A stretch of 64,000 nt of DNA from NCBI RefSeq assembly GCF_018130165.1, contig NZ_JAFCLZ010000003.1:186001-250000 (forward strand), read 5' to 3'. Of this stretch, positions 61,380 to 64,000 are shown one piece after another. The notes under the pieces were generated by a model, which worked only from the letters and a program-made list of their open reading frames with translations, was not told the DNA's origin and searched no databases. Position 1 is the stretch's first letter; each line of letters begins with the position of its first letter. Source of the stretch: Bradyrhizobium sp. JYMT SZCCT0180 (GTDB lineage Bacteria; Pseudomonadota; Alphaproteobacteria; Rhizobiales; Xanthobacteraceae). The position numbers and the translations under genes are program-made.

Positions 61380-62126
61380 TTATTTTCGCTTGGGGCGAGG
61401 GGACGTGAAGGCCTCGGCGTTGTGCGCGGCAAAGGCGGCGGGGACCGTAAATGTCCCGGTTTTCAGGTCATAGGCGCACCACCAGTCCTCGATATAGGGC
61501 CGCGGCTTGTCTTCGCCCTGGGCGTCGAAGGAGAGGCTGATCACGACGTAGCGGCTATCCGGCCAATGCAGGCCCAATGAAGCGTAATTGTCGTCCATTC
61601 CTTTGACGAGCGCGGCAAAGACGTGACCGAGCGAATCGCGGTCCTTGGGGTCGCGACGCAGCTTTTTGGCTGCCGGCGAGTTCCAGAAATAATCCCAGGC
61701 CATCTCGCTCAGCGGCTTCGGCGTGGCGGAGGAAAATTGAAATCCGTTCCGCCGGTACAGAAACAGCGTCTGGAAACCGGCACCGGTTTTCTGCATGCGC
61801 ACCAGCCACTGGCTGTTCGGGGTAAAGCGAAAGCCGGCGGGGTAGCCGGCGAGATCGATGCCTTCACCAGCATTCAGCAGCGAGGGCTGTCGACGCCCCT
61901 CGTCGAAGGTCCAGAACTGGAACAGAAAACCTTCATCGCCCTTGTCCGCGGCATATTGCTCAACCCGAATTTGCCTGTCGGGTGAGGTGAAAATGTCATC
62001 CGCATCCGTCTTCAGTTTGAACTCAGGCCCGGGGCCGGTCGCGCTGGCGGGCGCTGGCGTGGTGACGATGAGCAACAGCATACCTGCCAGCAGAAGCCCT
62101 GTTCGTCGTAACCAACCGCCAGACAT
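61380..62126 (-). CDS. Secreted protein of unknown function
   Basis: A protein of about 248 residues with a signal peptide (MSGGWLRRTGLLLAGMLLLI, cleavage near ASA). The mature part is rich in aromatic residues: GFLFQFWTFDEGRRQPSLL, AWDYFWNSPAAKKL and YIEDWWCAYDLKTG. No family recognised. It lies upstream of efp on the same strand and divergent from epmA. Upstream starts at 62156 or 62168 are possible. Confidence 0.75.
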   Translation of the reverse strand: MSGGWLRRTGLLLAGMLLLIVTTPAPASATGPGPEFKLKTDADDIFTSPDRQIRVEQYAADKGDEGFLFQFWTFDEGRRQPSLLNAGEGIDLAGYPAGFRFTPNSQWLVRMQKTGAGFQTLFLYRRNGFQFSSATPKPLSEMAWDYFWNSPAAKKLRRDPKDRDSLGHVFAALVKGMDDNYASLGLHWPDSRYVVISLSFDAQGEDKPRPYIEDWWCAYDLKTGTFTVPAAFAAHNAEAFTSPRPKRK

Positions 62127-62407
62127 GCGTGCATTCCGTTCCAATTTGCTGCCCATTGGACGCCCCAATGGGCGCGAGGTTCAGGGCGCAGCTTCAAGTT
62201 CGCGGCGCCGATTGCGCGAATGGACAAGACGTGCGTCTTTCGACATGACAGACGGAACCGGATGCGGGGGTATCCGCGGTGTTTCCCGGCATGCCTGCTT
62301 TCCAGCGGAGAAAATTGAGTAGTGTCAATGATATCCGGCGATATCCTGAACTTTTTCATCGGTTCATGCGCCGCTGCAGGCTCGCGCGCCGCTCAGGCTC
62401 GTTGCTG

Positions 62408-63460
62408 ATGGCCGGGATCGACCAGCCATCGCCATGGTGGTCGCCGGCGCGGCATGCCGACCGGAAGCCGTTCCTGATGGCGCGGGCCGCGATCACGAAG
62501 GGCTTGCGGGCCTGGTTCGACGAGCAGGGATTCGCCGAGGCGGAGACGGGCATCCTGCAGGTCTCGCCGGGCAATGAAACGCATCTGCATGCGCCCCAGA
62601 CCGCACTGACCGGTGCAGACGGAACCCGCGCACAGCGCTATTTGAGGACTTCACCGGAGTTCGCGGCCAAGAAACTGCTCGCGGCGGGCGAAGACAAGAT
62701 ATTCGAGTTTGCACGCGTGTTCCGCGACCGCGAGCGCGGCGATCTTCATTTGCCTGAATTCACCATGCTGGAATGGTACCGCGCCAACGCGGCATATGAC
62801 GCCATTATGGCCGACACGATTGTGGTCATCGCCCATGCGGCGCAGGCGACGGGCATCGGGCAATTCTCGTTTCGCGGCCGCATCGCCGATCCCTTCACTG
62901 AACCTGAATTGCTGACGGTCGCGACCGCGTTCGAGCGGTTCGCCGGGATCGACTTGCTGGCGACGGTCGCGGATGGCGAAGGGGATCGCCGGGCCCTCGC
63001 CGAGGCGTCAAAATCGCGGGTGCGGATTGCGGACGACGACACCTGGTCCGATATCTTCAGCAAGGTCCTGGTCGAGCATATCGAACCAAATCTCGGACAG
63101 GGGTGTTTGACGGTACTGTTTGAGTATCCGGTGCCGGAGGCAGCGCTGGCGCGCGCGAAGGCGTCCGATCCGCGTGTGGCCGAGCGGTTCGAGATCTACG
63201 CTTGCGGCGTCGAGCTTGCGAACGGATTTGGCGAATTGACCGATGCCGCCGAACAGCGCCGCCGTTTTGCGCAGGCGATGGACGAGAAAGCGCGGCGTTA
63301 CGGTGAGCGCTATCCGCTCGACGAGGATTTTCTGCAGGCGGTCGCCGTGATGCCGGAGGCCAGCGGTGTCGCGCTCGGTTTTGACCGGCTGGTGATGCTG
63401 GCAAGCGGTGCGCTCAGGGTGGATCAGGTGGTATGGACACCACCGGCGGGAGAAGCATGA
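62408..63460 (+). CDS. epmA: EF-P lysine ligase EpmA (GenX/PoxA)
   Basis: A protein of about 350 residues, the class II lysyl-tRNA-synthetase-like core without the anticodon-binding domain. It attaches beta-lysine to EF-P. Class II motifs are seen: GNETHLHAPQ, YLRTSPEFAAKKLLAAG, FARVFRDRERGDLHLPEFTM and the motif-3 region SGVALGFDRLVML. The ATG at 62408 gives the usual start; one at 62366 is open. It overlaps epmB by four bases. Confidence 0.93.
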   Translation: MAGIDQPSPWWSPARHADRKPFLMARAAITKGLRAWFDEQGFAEAETGILQVSPGNETHLHAPQTALTGADGTRAQRYLRTSPEFAAKKLLAAGEDKIFEFARVFRDRERGDLHLPEFTMLEWYRANAAYDAIMADTIVVIAHAAQATGIGQFSFRGRIADPFTEPELLTVATAFERFAGIDLLATVADGEGDRRALAEASKSRVRIADDDTWSDIFSKVLVEHIEPNLGQGCLTVLFEYPVPEAALARAKASDPRVAERFEIYACGVELANGFGELTDAAEQRRRFAQAMDEKARRYGERYPLDEDFLQAVAVMPEASGVALGFDRLVMLASGALRVDQVVWTPPAGEA

Positions 63461-64000
63461 ACAGGATCGATCCGAAATTGGCGGCGACGTTGCGGCAACC
63501 GGCGGAACTCGTCGATTGCGGGCTGGCGCCGGCGGCTGAACTGGCCGATCTCGAACGGGTTGCGGCGCGCTACGCGATCGCGGTGACGCCGGATATCGCC
63601 GCGCTGATCGATAGCGAGGACCCAAACGACCCGATCGCGCGGCAGTTCGTTCCAAGCACGCTGGAACTGGTGCAGGAGGCCGGCGAGCGCGCCGATCCGA
63701 TCGGCGATGACGCCCATTCGCCGGTCGCCGGCATCGTCCATCGCTATCCGGATCGCGTGTTGTTCAAGCTGGTTCACGTTTGCGCGGTGTATTGCCGCTT
63801 CTGTTTTCGCCGCGAGATGGTGGGCCCCGGCAAGGCAACGGCGCTGTCGGACAGCGCCTATCGTGACGCGCTCGATTATATCGGTGGTCACCCGGAGATC
63901 TGGGAAGTCATCCTGACCGGCGGCGATCCCCTGATGCTGTCGCCGCGCCGGTTGGCCGAGATCATGGCCGATATCGCCGCCGTCGATCACGTCAAGATCA
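63457..64000 (+). CDS. epmB: EF-P (R)-beta-lysine 2,3-aminomutase EpmB, partial
   Basis: The first 181 residues of a radical-SAM lysine aminomutase. The cluster motif is CAVYCRFCF (Cys109, Cys113, Cys116), followed by the SAM-binding ILTGGDPLMLSPRRL. It makes the (R)-beta-lysine that EpmA uses. The start is an ATG inside the epmA stop codon (ATGA), so the two are coupled. The gene runs off the right edge of the window. Confidence 0.92.
   Translation, partial: MNRIDPKLAATLRQPAELVDCGLAPAAELADLERVAARYAIAVTPDIAALIDSEDPNDPIARQFVPSTLELVQEAGERADPIGDDAHSPVAGIVHRYPDRVLFKLVHVCAVYCRFCFRREMVGPGKATALSDSAYRDALDYIGGHPEIWEVILTGGDPLMLSPRRLAEIMADIAAVDHVKI

Overview
The window reads as chromosomal DNA of an alphaproteobacterium of the Rhizobiales, most likely Bradyrhizobium or a close relative. 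The reasons are high GC, dense coding on both strands, a class I PHA synthase, Omp25/31-type porin-like proteins with a tryptophan-threonine-glycine-cysteine start, the order hom-glpX...recJ, DUF2336, and many palindromic intergenic repeats of types I recall as dispersed through Bradyrhizobium genomes. The genus call rests on recall, not on a search. No rRNA, tRNA, CRISPR array, transposase or phage gene was recognised.

Layout. 1-2.6 kb: end of an alpha/beta hydrolase gene, then a membrane-anchored LytTR regulator divergent from an acyltransferase-3 gene. 2.6-10.3 kb: a complete SUF iron-sulfur assembly cluster (NifS-like desulfurase, sufB, small membrane protein, sufC, sufD, sufS, sufT, VOC protein, sufA). 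10.4-15.3 kb: a TfoX-N protein with a histone-H1-like tail, a GGDEF diguanylate cyclase, a RhlE-type helicase and an AraC regulator. 15.4-19 kb: a winged-helix/TPR regulator followed by a secreted caspase-like protein. 19-25.1 kb: an FAD monooxygenase, three outer-membrane beta-barrel genes (one encoding two barrels in one chain), an SDR enzyme and a small membrane protein. 25.4-40.6 kb: mostly core genes: parE, a DedA protein, a metallo-beta-lactamase-fold hydrolase, a PaiB-like protein overlapping argC, a methyltransferase, an MFS transporter, a DUF1963 protein, a MAPEG protein, phaC, a small lipoprotein, an aminotransferase and hom.

From 40.7 kb, glpX is separated from recJ (53.2 kb) by about 11.5 kb of accessory-looking genes: GNAT, haloacid dehalogenase, a RelE/ParE toxin-antitoxin pair, a soluble MCP/Cache-like sensor, a 44-residue double-glycine-leader peptide, a membrane protein, an HD-GYP protein, a DUF2336 protein, a divergent carbamoyltransferase, two tandem paralogous lipoproteins, dodecin and dispersed repeats. 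After recJ come an SDR, a lytic transglycosylase, a MarR/AhpD divergent pair with a visible operator candidate, an M23 peptidase, and the EF-P module (efp, epmA, epmB) with a secreted unknown protein between efp and epmA. The last gene, epmB, runs off the window.

The observations most worth following up are the two-barrel outer-membrane protein and its duplicated leader, the orphan double-glycine peptide, the tandem lipoproteins with a variable centre, and the accessory block between glpX and recJ.
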